Of a DNA stretch of 39,280 bases, positions 25,005-32,993 are shown piece by piece. Source of the DNA: Candidatus Poribacteria bacterium (lineage in GTDB: Bacteria; Poribacteria; WGA-4E; WGA-3G). How positions within the stretch are numbered: position 1 is the first letter of the stretch; each line of letters starts with the position of its first letter. Where the stretch lies: the NCBI GenBank assembly GCA_026710795.1, contig JAPOQK010000059.1:1-39280 (forward strand), written 5' to 3'. Both the position numbers and the translations under genes were made by a program. The notes under the pieces are model-generated. The model was not told the DNA's origin and did no database searches. It worked only from the letters and a program-made list of their open reading frames with translations.

Positions 25005-25706
25005 ATGCTAACAAATGGCTGGACATGCCCCTATTGTAATAGGATTGCAACAATCACTCAACCAAATTACATAGAATTAGAAAATTACATTCATACATAT
25101 AAAGGTGTCTTTATCTTAAAAGTTGTTGTGGTTAATTGTCCTAATTCTGAATGTCAAAAGTACACAATTACATCAGCACTTTACAATACTACCAAAACAG
25201 TGAATAATCTCGGTAGACAGAATTATAATATAAATGATGATCCACTTCAATCTTGGAATATGATACCTCAATCGCACGCTAAGCAGTTTCCTGATTATGT
25301 TCCAAAAGCGATAATTGCAGATTATGAAGAAGCGTGCCTAATTCAGGATTTAAGTCCAAAGGCTTCAGCAACACTTTCAAGACGTTGCTTACAAGGAATT
25401 ATAAGAAATTTTTTGGGAATTAAAGAAGGAACACTGTATGCGGAAATTAATGCCATTCAAGGGAAGGTTGACCCGCAAACTTGGAAAGCAATTGATGGAG
25501 TGAGATCTATTGGAAATATCGGTGCTCACATGGAAAAAGACATCAATTTAATTATCGATGTTGAACCAAATGAGGCGGCTGCACTAATCAGGTTGATTGA
25601 AATCCTCATCAAAGATTGGTATGTTGCTAGGCATGAACGCGAAAGTGATCTGAAAAGTGTGATTGCGATTGCAGATCAAAAAAAGAAGGAAAAGAAGGAA
25701 AATTAG
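25005..25706 (+). CDS. DUF4145 domain protein
   Basis: 233 aa from the ATG at 25005; GGAGG lies five bases before it, whereas the ATG at 24990 overlaps that site. N-terminal zinc-ribbon-like cysteines: GWTCPYC near residue 5-8 and NCPNSEC near residue 46. The C-terminal half (about 105-220) is a DUF4145 domain: ATLSRRCLQGIIRNFLGI, then VRSIGNIGAHMEKD. DUF4145 proteins are often found next to restriction and other defence genes, and their function is not established. The gene has its own promoter and is the first of a four-gene block ending in an HNH nuclease. Its tail is a lysine/glutamate run (KKKEKKEN). Confidence 0.8.
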   Translation: MLTNGWTCPYCNRIATITQPNYIELENYIHTYKGVFILKVVVVNCPNSECQKYTITSALYNTTKTVNNLGRQNYNINDDPLQSWNMIPQSHAKQFPDYVPKAIIADYEEACLIQDLSPKASATLSRRCLQGIIRNFLGIKEGTLYAEINAIQGKVDPQTWKAIDGVRSIGNIGAHMEKDINLIIDVEPNEAAALIRLIEILIKDWYVARHERESDLKSVIAIADQKKKEKKEN

Positions 25707-25757
25707 TGAGAAAACCATTCATTTTGTAATTCTATTATGTAATTTTGGAAACTTTTC

Positions 25758-25786
25758 TTGACTTTCAGTTGATTATATGATGTAAT
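25758..25786 (+). promoter_or_regulatory. Sigma-70-like promoter of the DUF2188 gene
   Basis: TTGACT (25758-25763) and TGTAAT (25781-25786) are 17 bases apart. The predicted start near 25793 lies about 29 bases before the ATG at 25822. Confidence 0.5.
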
Positions 25787-25821
25787 TTTGTTATATATTT
25801 TCAACATTGGAGGGTACAATT

Positions 25822-26052
25822 ATGGCTCGGAAAACACACCATGTCGTTCCTAATTCGGATAGGGGCGGCTGGGATGTCAAACGCGGCGGTGCAGCTAGGG
25901 CATCAAGGCACTTTGACACAAAAAGAGATGCTGAAGATTACGGGCGGCAGGTCAGTAGAAACCAAGGCACTGAATTTCTCATACATGGTAGAGATGGTAA
26001 AATTCAGCGTTCTGATAGCCATGGAAACGACCCGTATCCACCTAGAGGATAA
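25822..26052 (+). CDS. DUF2188 small protein
   Basis: 76 aa from the ATG at 25822, which follows GGAGGG; an upstream TTG overlaps that site. The pattern HHVVPNSDRGGWDVKRGGA, then ASRHFDTKRDAEDYGRQ, then a C-terminal IHGRDGKIQRSDSHG, is the DUF2188 signature: a small domain with the look of a beta-alpha-beta sheet and a basic face. Its function is unknown; members often occur near mobile or defence genes. It has its own promoter and is followed by a hairpin terminator, so it is a single-gene transcript. Confidence 0.82.
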   Translation: MARKTHHVVPNSDRGGWDVKRGGAARASRHFDTKRDAEDYGRQVSRNQGTEFLIHGRDGKIQRSDSHGNDPYPPRG

Positions 26053-26068
26053 AGACAAAGACTAATAC

Positions 26069-26113
26069 GAAGGAGTCGTTCATTTGTTGGATTGCTCCTT
26101 CATTTCTTTTTTT
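26069..26113 (+). terminator. Rho-independent terminator after the DUF2188 gene
   Basis: GAAGGAG (26069-26075) pairs perfectly with CTCCTTC (26095-26101) across a 19-base loop, followed within six bases by seven T. The long loop weakens it somewhat. Confidence 0.6.
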
Positions 26114-26136
26114 AAATTTCTAATTTATAATGGAAC

Positions 26137-26940
26137 ATGAATCTTATGGAAAATCGAAAACTTGTTATTGAATTTGTAGCACACCTTGAGATACATAGAC
26201 ATCCAAACCTCCAAATTGAGTGCTTTCCGGATGAAAAGAATTCGACCACTCCAGACATAGATGCTATTGCGGGACCATTTGCAATTGAACATACAAGTAT
26301 TGATACAATTCCGAATCAACGTCTTAATTCTGATCGCTTCCTGAAAGTCATTGGCAACCTCGAACAAGAATTTGCTAGCCTTCCGTTTTATTTAGGAATC
26401 ACGTTTACAGAAAGTGCCATCACAATAGGACAAGATTGGCTCGTAATTCGCGCAGCACTCAAAAATTGGATCCTTGAAGATACTCCAAATCTATCAGTGG
26501 ACAAACCTTATACTCCCCATAGAGTCCCTGAAATTCCTTTCACAATCTATGTGACAAAAAACACGGACCTATCTGGTCGACTTAGTTTCTCACGCTTTGG
26601 TCCCGATGATAATACTCTCTTTAACAGAGTCAAGGACTTATTTGGCAGGAAAGCAGCGAAACTTAAGAAATATCAACGTGATGGGAAAACAACTTTACTT
26701 CTCGTTGAAAACAACGATATCGCACTGATGTGTGATTACAAACTATTGAAGGCAACAAAGCAGGCTTTCCCTGATGGTCCTCCAGACGGAATTGATGAAA
26801 TATGGTACGTTGATACATCAATAGGAGATGAGAGTAGATTTGTAAATTTCACTCATAAATTGGTGCAAAATAACAAGTTAACAACCTCTCGTCGTTCTAA
26901 TAACTTGTTAAATTATCTTAATACAATTAACACTGATTGA
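26137..26940 (+). CDS. Unknown protein with weak PD-(D/E)XK-like signature
   Basis: 267 aa, no family recognised. Near the N-terminus TTPDIDAIAGPFAIEHTSID (about residues 37-56) has the spacing of a PD-(D/E)XK nuclease core: an acidic residue after a turn, then a hydrophobic strand ending in an E-H-T triplet where nucleases have E-x-K. Further on come basic segments (FGRKAAKLKKYQRDGKTT) and a hydrophobic strand (TLLLVENNDIALM). It lies between a DUF2188 gene and a convergent HNH nuclease gene, 19 bases from the latter's stop. A TATAAT lies only five bases before the ATG at 26137, so the message may be leaderless; the ATG at 26146 is an alternative start. A nuclease role is inference. Confidence 0.6.
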   Translation: MNLMENRKLVIEFVAHLEIHRHPNLQIECFPDEKNSTTPDIDAIAGPFAIEHTSIDTIPNQRLNSDRFLKVIGNLEQEFASLPFYLGITFTESAITIGQDWLVIRAALKNWILEDTPNLSVDKPYTPHRVPEIPFTIYVTKNTDLSGRLSFSRFGPDDNTLFNRVKDLFGRKAAKLKKYQRDGKTTLLLVENNDIALMCDYKLLKATKQAFPDGPPDGIDEIWYVDTSIGDESRFVNFTHKLVQNNKLTTSRRSNNLLNYLNTINTD

Positions 26941-26959
26941 ATTGTTATGTCCTGAAAAT

Positions 26960-27910
26960 TCATTGTTTAAACATTTTCTCACGATGCCATGCTAAAGCTT
27001 CCTGAGCTGGATACAGTTCTTCACGTTCCGGCAAGAGAATACCTTTACCATTGAGCGTAGTTAATTTCCATTCCATAGGTCCTTGTTCTGTCATTAAGTC
27101 TGAGACAGTAACGTTGTAGATTTCATCTACTGAAAACAAGTATCTATCAAAAGCCCAATGGTGCAACTTGCATAGCGAAATTCCATTTCGTACATCATCA
27201 TTGTTTGATTTTCTAAATGGAATTATGTGTGCTGCTTCAGTAACACTTTCACCACTCAATGTTAAAATCTGCAACTTGCAGACAGCACAAGTATAGTCGT
27301 AAATCCTCATTATTGCGCGGCGAAAACCTGGTTCTCGAATCTTTTTTTTACCTTCAATTGGTTCCTCAAGTTCTGTTGAGAAATCGTGTTGAACATAATC
27401 CAATAGTTCCTTGCTAAAACCACTGATCTGTTGTTCTTCTGAAATAACACTTTGGATTTCACTCGTCAAACCGAGGAAATATTTATCAATGAGTGTTTTC
27501 CGTAATATCTCTCTTTCCAAAGGTTGAATTAGTAGAGTAAAGAGTTCTTCATCAAGACTTGCATGTGATATTATCTTTCGTAGTTGAGAAAAAGTCTTTA
27601 TTTGAGAAACGACTTCTAATGCTTTTTCATAACCAGGATTTGGGTGATGATGCCAAAAACTGCGGTTCTTTAGGTGGAAGAACGGTAAAGCAGGATTTGG
27701 TTTCCTATTAGTGATGCAATTCCAATACTTTAGAAATTTCTCAACCAAATAGGGTGATGGAGGGATTATGTTAATTTCAATCTGTTTTTGCTCAATCATT
27801 TCAATAATTGTTAACAAGAGTACTGGTTGATGTGGAGCATTACCATGTGCCCTATCTATTCGTAAATTCCTAAACTCATTGATGTATTTTCTTAGGATCT
27901 CTTCATTCAT
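26960..27910 (-). CDS. HNH endonuclease (predicted restriction type)
   Basis: 316 aa. The C-terminal part is an HNH nuclease: YTCAVC near residue 208, AAHIIPF near 230, then NGISLCKLHHWAFDRYLFS near 250, giving the paired zinc ligands and the catalytic His. The N-terminal region (RAHGNAPHQPVLLLTIIEMI) resembles the start of COG3440-type predicted restriction endonucleases; in some such proteins the N-terminal domain recognises modified DNA, for example phosphorothioate, but I cannot confirm that here. No modification enzyme or dnd gene lies next to it, which fits a modification-dependent or stand-alone nuclease. Ribosome site weak. Convergent with the unknown gene at 26137. Confidence 0.85.
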   Translation of the reverse strand: MNEEILRKYINEFRNLRIDRAHGNAPHQPVLLLTIIEMIEQKQIEINIIPPSPYLVEKFLKYWNCITNRKPNPALPFFHLKNRSFWHHHPNPGYEKALEVVSQIKTFSQLRKIISHASLDEELFTLLIQPLEREILRKTLIDKYFLGLTSEIQSVISEEQQISGFSKELLDYVQHDFSTELEEPIEGKKKIREPGFRRAIMRIYDYTCAVCKLQILTLSGESVTEAAHIIPFRKSNNDDVRNGISLCKLHHWAFDRYLFSVDEIYNVTVSDLMTEQGPMEWKLTTLNGKGILLPEREELYPAQEALAWHREKMFKQ

Positions 27911-27960
27911 AATTCTTAAATTTTCAAATAATCCAGAAACAGATTACCACAGGATACAAC

Positions 27961-30468
27961 CTACTTCCTCAGCAATATCTTCCGCGTAGCAGTAAAATCT
28001 CCAGCAGAAAAGGTATAAAAATACAAACCACTCGCAACTGACTCACCACTATCATTACGTCCATCCCAATACGCAGCACTACCCCGACCAAAATATGTCC
28101 CCGCAGATTGATACCCTATATCTAACCTTCGGATTAGGTTCCCGCGAACATCATATATCGTAATCGTAACATCAGATGCTGTTGCCAACTGATACGGAAT
28201 CCACGTCTCCGGATTGAACGGATTCGGGTAGTTGTCCAACACAACCGTTTCTGTTGGCAACACAGAAGCAAGTAGTTGTTCAAGTATCTCAATACCTTTG
28301 TCAACGTACGCATCGCTAATCGGTAATTGTCTTGCCTGATATATCCATTGTTGTATCATATCCGAATTAAGCGATGCAGTCTGATAAAAAATAGTTGGTG
28401 CAGCATTTCCATTATTGAGTTCGTTTATGACCAATAGCAAATCAATAATATCCACTACACCATCCCGATTAACGTCAGGATTCGGATTGACATTCCCGAT
28501 AACTGTTTCACCGAAATGTGCAGCGACAAGAACGAGATCAGTTGTATCAACAGTGCCGTCTCCATTAATATCAGTGAGGTTCCCATCAGCAGTTGATTCT
28601 CCAACACGAAGCACGTATCCCTGTCGCGTGATATTTCCGTGTACATCAATTACTTTGACAAAAATAGTGTTCGTTGGAAATGTCGTAAGCGATGTAATAT
28701 CGAATTCAACAGCAGTGCTTTGTGCATTAACTAACTGACAACTATGTAATTTTTCGCCAGGTGCTGGGTCTGCGTCTGTTGTTGGCACAAGCAACTGCAC
28801 CTGATGAACCCCATCAAAATCTGTAACCTGAAATAGAACATTGAATTCAGTTGCGTTCGGTGGGTATATTTCTGAAGTGAGCATCTGAAGCGATGTTTTG
28901 TCATTGAAAGATATGGTGTCAGAATTAAAGAACCGACTGACACTCAACCACTCTGTAGCACACTTGGAAAATTGATTAGGAAATTTCCCGTAAGACATGA
29001 TATATCTATCATCTCGGAAATCGTGTTCTAATCCGAAAGCATGCCCAAGTTCGTGTGCGGTGACAATCTTACCGAACTGATCATCAAAACAATCGCCAGA
29101 TGCGGGGATAACAGCATATCCTCCGTGTATTTTTACGTCATGTTCTCCTACAAGCCAATTACTGCCGCCAACACCACATGTATCTTCATGTTCAATCGCT
29201 TGGCTACTAACCTCTGCAACAATCAGATATACGTGTTTATCAAAATCAAACAACGGTGCGATTTCATTCCGAATCTTCTGAGTAGTGTTTGCATGGTAAT
29301 AAATGTCCCTGTAATTCCCATCAACGCGATAGACAACTGTTTGTTCGTTCTCATCTGTTTCAAATGTAAATGTTTTTCTATCAAATCCGTTTGCTTCCAT
29401 CTGGTCTGCATACAAATCCTGAACATCTCTAATGAGACTATCAAGTTTTGTCCACATATCGGGTTGTGCTGTTCGATCATAAGGAATAAAGTAGATGATT
29501 CTCACCAAATTAGAGGTAGCAGACTGATATTGTGTTACATCCCAAAGACGTAGTGTACCATCGTCACCGCCTGTTGTTAGAGATTTTCCATCAGGAGAGA
29601 ATGCAGCAGCAAACACCCATCCTTCGTGTCCAGTCAGTGTAACTAAATTCTCACCACTATGAATTGACCACAGTATTACTTTTTCATAATCTGTGCTGGC
29701 AAGCGTGCTGCTATCAGGAGTAAAACTTAGAGCAGTGACTGTTGCATTAGTAGGCAATGTACCGATGTGCTCCCAATCCGACACATTCCACAATTTTATA
29801 CCACCGTTATACCCTGCACTTGCGAGTGTTTGGTCGTCAGGAGAAAACTGTAAGGCAGTCATAGAATCCGCATCCCCTCTGAATTCAATGACATCTTGTT
29901 GGTTTTGTAGATTCCTCACCTTTATCTGTCCATCTGTATCTCCGATTGCAAGGTGTTTTCCATCGTAGGAAAAAGCAACAGCATATATCCATCCACCATG
30001 CCTAATCGTCATAATTTCACGAAGTGTGTGAATATCCCAAATCTTAACATGCCGACCAGCAGATAAGAATCTTTGTCCGTCTGGAGAAAACGCTACTATC
30101 TTAATTTGCGAACGGAAAAAGTCTGTGACATGCGAAAGTGTAGAGAGGTGACGTTTGTTTGCGATGTCCCATATTTTTATCGTAAAATCATCACTTCCAC
30201 TAACAAGTTTCTGCCCATCCGGTGAAAATGCAACGGAATTGACCCTATCTCTATGGCTACCTAATGTCGTTACAACATTATTCGCCAAATCCCACAACTT
30301 GACAGTGTTATCGCTACCTGCACTTGCAATCAGTGATGAATTGATAGGAGAATACGCCACAGTTTCAACACTCCCGCCATGCGTATAGACTGTGTGTTCT
30401 TGCGCGTATGTTGCGAAAGGGATTATTATGAGAATAGATAGTATGACAAAGATGATTCTGTGTTGCAT
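27961..30468 (-). CDS. Exported WD40 / zinc metalloprotease / dockerin protein with C-terminal sorting domain
   Basis: 835 aa. A signal peptide (about residues 1-22, ending ATYA) precedes about seven WD40 repeats (about 25-315) with repeated AFSPDGQ and KLWD/KIWD units. A metalloprotease domain (about 320-520) follows, with the zinc motif HELGHAFGLEHD near residue 472 and a possible Met-turn IMSYG. After a beta domain comes a dockerin type I pair (DINGDGTVDTTDLVLVAAHF and DVNRDGVVDIIDLLLVINEL, about 630-690). The end is a sorting-type domain: NYPNPFNPETWIPYQL near 745, YDVRGNLIRRLDIG, and GLYFYTFSAGDFTATRKIL. Probably secreted, with the dockerin for docking to a cohesin-bearing partner. The C-terminal motif is the best taxonomic marker in the window. 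Confidence 0.92.
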   Translation of the reverse strand: MQHRIIFVILSILIIIPFATYAQEHTVYTHGGSVETVAYSPINSSLIASAGSDNTVKLWDLANNVVTTLGSHRDRVNSVAFSPDGQKLVSGSDDFTIKIWDIANKRHLSTLSHVTDFFRSQIKIVAFSPDGQRFLSAGRHVKIWDIHTLREIMTIRHGGWIYAVAFSYDGKHLAIGDTDGQIKVRNLQNQQDVIEFRGDADSMTALQFSPDDQTLASAGYNGGIKLWNVSDWEHIGTLPTNATVTALSFTPDSSTLASTDYEKVILWSIHSGENLVTLTGHEGWVFAAAFSPDGKSLTTGGDDGTLRLWDVTQYQSATSNLVRIIYFIPYDRTAQPDMWTKLDSLIRDVQDLYADQMEANGFDRKTFTFETDENEQTVVYRVDGNYRDIYYHANTTQKIRNEIAPLFDFDKHVYLIVAEVSSQAIEHEDTCGVGGSNWLVGEHDVKIHGGYAVIPASGDCFDDQFGKIVTAHELGHAFGLEHDFRDDRYIMSYGKFPNQFSKCATEWLSVSRFFNSDTISFNDKTSLQMLTSEIYPPNATEFNVLFQVTDFDGVHQVQLLVPTTDADPAPGEKLHSCQLVNAQSTAVEFDITSLTTFPTNTIFVKVIDVHGNITRQGYVLRVGESTADGNLTDINGDGTVDTTDLVLVAAHFGETVIGNVNPNPDVNRDGVVDIIDLLLVINELNNGNAAPTIFYQTASLNSDMIQQWIYQARQLPISDAYVDKGIEILEQLLASVLPTETVVLDNYPNPFNPETWIPYQLATASDVTITIYDVRGNLIRRLDIGYQSAGTYFGRGSAAYWDGRNDSGESVASGLYFYTFSAGDFTATRKILLRK

Positions 30469-30509
30469 AAGAATAATGTTGTTAGACTTACCATTAACCG
30501 ATAAATAGT

Positions 30510-31577
30510 TTAATATCGTGCGATATCTTCTGCTTCTACAATATCTTCACTGATAGAGACACCCAATTTATCGGCGTATTCCTGAAGTTGGCTTCTGATT
30601 GTATCGGGTATTTCAATACCTGTCTTTAAACGTTCCGCACGGTTGCGAGATTCATAGTCTCCTGGAACTAATACTTCATCAAAACCCGCAGCGGGAGGTG
30701 TGGATTTTATTATATCTAAGAAAGCACGGACACCCTTCTGATATTCGTCAATAGGTGTGAATGCATTGACATCAACGACTTGCATATAAATTCCTCCCAT
30801 CTCGCCAGTTTCGGTGTTAAATGTTCCTGTCAAACCACCGAGTAGACATGTGAACATAGCAAGGGCATATCCTTTATGTCTGCCGAAAGCCAATAGTGCA
30901 CCTCCATCATAAAAGTCTGACGGTTTAACACTCGGTGCACCGTGTTTGTCTAATATACATCCTTCCGGTAATTCCGTTCCTTTGCTTCGTGCCACCTGTA
31001 TTTTTCCCTCTGCGATCACACTCGTGGCAAAGTCTATAATGAAAGGTCTATCGTCTCCTGTTGGAACACCGATAGACATGGGATTTGTGCTAAAAGTTCC
31101 CTGTGAACCGCCAAAAGGGACTGTCGGTCCAGCACCTTTACCACCCTTACCAACGGTTATGAGTCCGATACAACCCGCTGCAGCCGCAGTTTCAGCATAC
31201 TCCCCTAAACGACCGATATGTCCAGTATTGAAGATGCTTACACAACAGGTGTTTGATAATTTAGCTTTTTCTATCGCTTTTCGTATAGACCACCGTGAAA
31301 CATAATGTCCGAAACATCCATTTCCATCAACTCGCAAGGTGTTGTCGGTTTCTGCCACGACTTCAGGTTCTGTAGCAGGTTTGATACTTCCAGCCTCTAT
31401 CGCATTCAAATATGCTGGAATTCGGAGGACACCATGTGAATCATGTCCTGCTAAATGTGCGTTTACAAGATGTTCAGCGACCTCGTTTGCTATGTGTTTA
31501 GAGGCACCACCGGCAATAAAGAGTGTTCGGGATAGTGCATGAAGGTGTGGGGTTTGAATAAGATGCGTTATTTCCAT
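30510..31577 (-). CDS. Ldh2-family dehydrogenase (second copy)
   Basis: 355 aa NAD(P)-dependent 2-hydroxyacid dehydrogenase. DSHGVLRIPAYL near residue 54, NTGHIGRLGEYAE near residue 116, STNPMSIGVPTGDDRPFIID, and the intact FGRHKGYALAMFTCLLGGLTG that is changed in the paralogue at 298. Only moderately similar to that paralogue, so not a recent duplication. The ATG follows AAGGA. A 149 bp MITE is inserted about 27 bases upstream, and its target-site duplication (31597-31604) contains the best -10 candidate (TATAAT on the minus strand), so the insertion may have changed this gene's expression. Confidence 0.92.
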   Translation of the reverse strand: MEITHLIQTPHLHALSRTLFIAGGASKHIANEVAEHLVNAHLAGHDSHGVLRIPAYLNAIEAGSIKPATEPEVVAETDNTLRVDGNGCFGHYVSRWSIRKAIEKAKLSNTCCVSIFNTGHIGRLGEYAETAAAAGCIGLITVGKGGKGAGPTVPFGGSQGTFSTNPMSIGVPTGDDRPFIIDFATSVIAEGKIQVARSKGTELPEGCILDKHGAPSVKPSDFYDGGALLAFGRHKGYALAMFTCLLGGLTGTFNTETGEMGGIYMQVVDVNAFTPIDEYQKGVRAFLDIIKSTPPAAGFDEVLVPGDYESRNRAERLKTGIEIPDTIRSQLQEYADKLGVSISEDIVEAEDIARY

Positions 31578-31596
31578 ATATTCAGTCCTTTGGGTT

Positions 31597-31761
31597 AATT
31601 ATATGAGGGTGGTGCATAAATAACGTGCTACCGAGTCTTCTGTAGGAGCGACCTCCCGGTCGCGACCGGGAGGTCGCTCCTACAGAATGTTACAAGATTA
31701 TGAAATAAACCGCTTTCTGTTGCGTTGTTTGAAAACAATTATGCACCACCCTCAATTATAT
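31597..31761. mobile_element. MITE with 15-bp terminal repeats and 8-bp target duplication
   Basis: Perfect terminal inverted repeats GAGGGTGGTGCATAA (31605-31619) and TTATGCACCACCCTC (31739-31753) enclose 149 bases in all. Direct repeats AATTATAT flank them on both sides (31597-31604 and 31754-31761), as a target-site duplication would. There is no coding capacity, so any movement would need a transposase encoded elsewhere. In its left half sits a perfect 50-base palindrome (31638-31687). It occupies half of the 319-base gap between the divergent Ldh2 and sialidase-like genes. The transposase family is not assignable from these ends alone. Confidence 0.85.
31638..31687. repeat. Perfect 50-bp palindrome without spacer
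   Basis: The sequence equals its own reverse complement over all 50 bases: it starts TTCTGTAGGAGCGACCTCCC, has GGTCGCGACC at the centre and ends with the complement. It is the cleanest copy of the family also seen at 6455-6536 and, in variant form, at 39082-39138. It is GC-rich in an AT-rich gap, and can extrude as a cruciform or form a strong hairpin RNA. Confidence 0.9.
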
Positions 31762-31840
31762 GTATCTATCAGATTAAACTGCTGAGAATCTGTTATTATT
31801 TTATCCAATATATCTATTTATCACAAGAAAAACATGAAGG

Positions 31841-31869
31841 TTGAACACACAAGACAGTATTGGTATAAT
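31841..31869 (+). promoter_or_regulatory. Sigma-70-like promoter of the sialidase-fold gene
   Basis: TTGAAC (31841-31846) and a perfect TATAAT (31864-31869) are 17 bases apart. The predicted start near 31876 gives a leader of about 20 bases with GGAG before the ATG at 31897. Confidence 0.65.
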
Positions 31870-31896
31870 ATCAAAAACTTCAATTGGAGCATATAA

Positions 31897-32982
31897 ATGC
31901 ATCAGGTTACTATTTATCGAGAGCCAGGTCGTTATGCTGGTTGGCCAGCGAATTACGGAATTTGGTCATGGGAAAACGAAATCGTCGTCGGTTTTACTGT
32001 AGGATACCACAAATCGGATGCGGGATTTCACCGACGAGACAGAGACAAACCTTTTACAGCAATGCAAGCGCGGAGTACTGATGGTGGAGAAACATGGACT
32101 GTCTCAGAAACACCCTGCCGTCTGCCAGGAACAGGCACTTTGTCTGCAAATGAACATGTGCAGGATAAACACAAACAAGAAGACACCTCATATTGCACAC
32201 CACAAAGCGTCAACTTTGAGCACCCCGATTTTGCCATGATGTGCAGCAGATCAGGTTTGAAAGCTGGGGCACAATCATGGTTTTATACCTCAACCGATAG
32301 ATGTCATAGTTGGCAAGGTCCGTATAAACTACCCATGTTTGGCTACACAGGAATTGCAGCACGGACAGATTACCTTATCAACAATTCTGAGGAATGCCTG
32401 CTATTCCTGACTGCATCTAAATCAGATGGGGGTGAGGGGTTGGTATTCTGTGCACGTACAACAGACGGTGGAAAGACTTTATCATTACATTCACAGATTG
32501 GACCTGAGCCTGAAGGTTTTGCCATTATGCCAGCAAGCGTCCGGCTCTCAGACTCACAGATTTTAGTTGCTGTCAGATGTAGAGGAAGAAGTGGACAAGG
32601 TGGGAAGGACTGGGAAACCCTGCGAAATTGGATTGACTTATATGCGTCGGATGATGACGGAAAAACTTGGAACTATATGAATCGTCCGGTTGATGATACA
32701 GGACGCGGTGGCAACCCGCCAACCTTAACTCGTCTACATGATGGAAGATTGTGCCTAATTTATGGCTATCGTGATGCTCCGCATCGTATCTGTGCAAAGT
32801 TGAGTAACGACAATGGTAATACTTGGGAAGATGAAATAGTGTTGCGCGACAACGGAGGCGATCCCGACATTGGATATCCCCGCACGATACAACGTCCCGA
32901 TGGTGTTGTCGTTACCGTATACTATTTTGATGAAGAACCGGATGGTGAACGATTCATTGAGGCAACGTTGTGGAAACCGTAA
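31897..32982 (+). CDS. Sialidase-fold (BNR/Asp-box) protein
   Basis: 361 aa six-bladed beta-propeller of the sialidase superfamily. Asp-box repeats are visible: STDGGETW near residue 61, TSTDRCHSW, TTDGGKTL, ASDDDGKTW near 250 and SNDNGNTW near 308. No signal peptide is seen, so it is probably cytoplasmic. Family members include exo-sialidases and many uncharacterised glycoside-related enzymes; the arginine triad of true sialidases is not obvious, so hydrolase activity is unproven. The ATG follows GGAG, with a good promoter upstream. Its stop lies 11 bases from the stop of the convergent PQQ-like gene. Confidence 0.85.
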   Translation: MHQVTIYREPGRYAGWPANYGIWSWENEIVVGFTVGYHKSDAGFHRRDRDKPFTAMQARSTDGGETWTVSETPCRLPGTGTLSANEHVQDKHKQEDTSYCTPQSVNFEHPDFAMMCSRSGLKAGAQSWFYTSTDRCHSWQGPYKLPMFGYTGIAARTDYLINNSEECLLFLTASKSDGGEGLVFCARTTDGGKTLSLHSQIGPEPEGFAIMPASVRLSDSQILVAVRCRGRSGQGGKDWETLRNWIDLYASDDDGKTWNYMNRPVDDTGRGGNPPTLTRLHDGRLCLIYGYRDAPHRICAKLSNDNGNTWEDEIVLRDNGGDPDIGYPRTIQRPDGVVVTVYYFDEEPDGERFIEATLWKP

Positions 32983-32993
32983 GTGAAATACTG

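Noticed and set aside
25005..25706. DUF4145 protein as the antitoxin of a toxin-antitoxin pair with DUF2188
   Set aside because: The two genes have separate promoters and a terminator between blocks; no overlap or coupling typical of such pairs.
29041..29553. 170-codon frame antisense to the metalloprotease
   Set aside because: The opposite frame carries clear domain motifs, and this one is Cys/Ile-rich without pattern.
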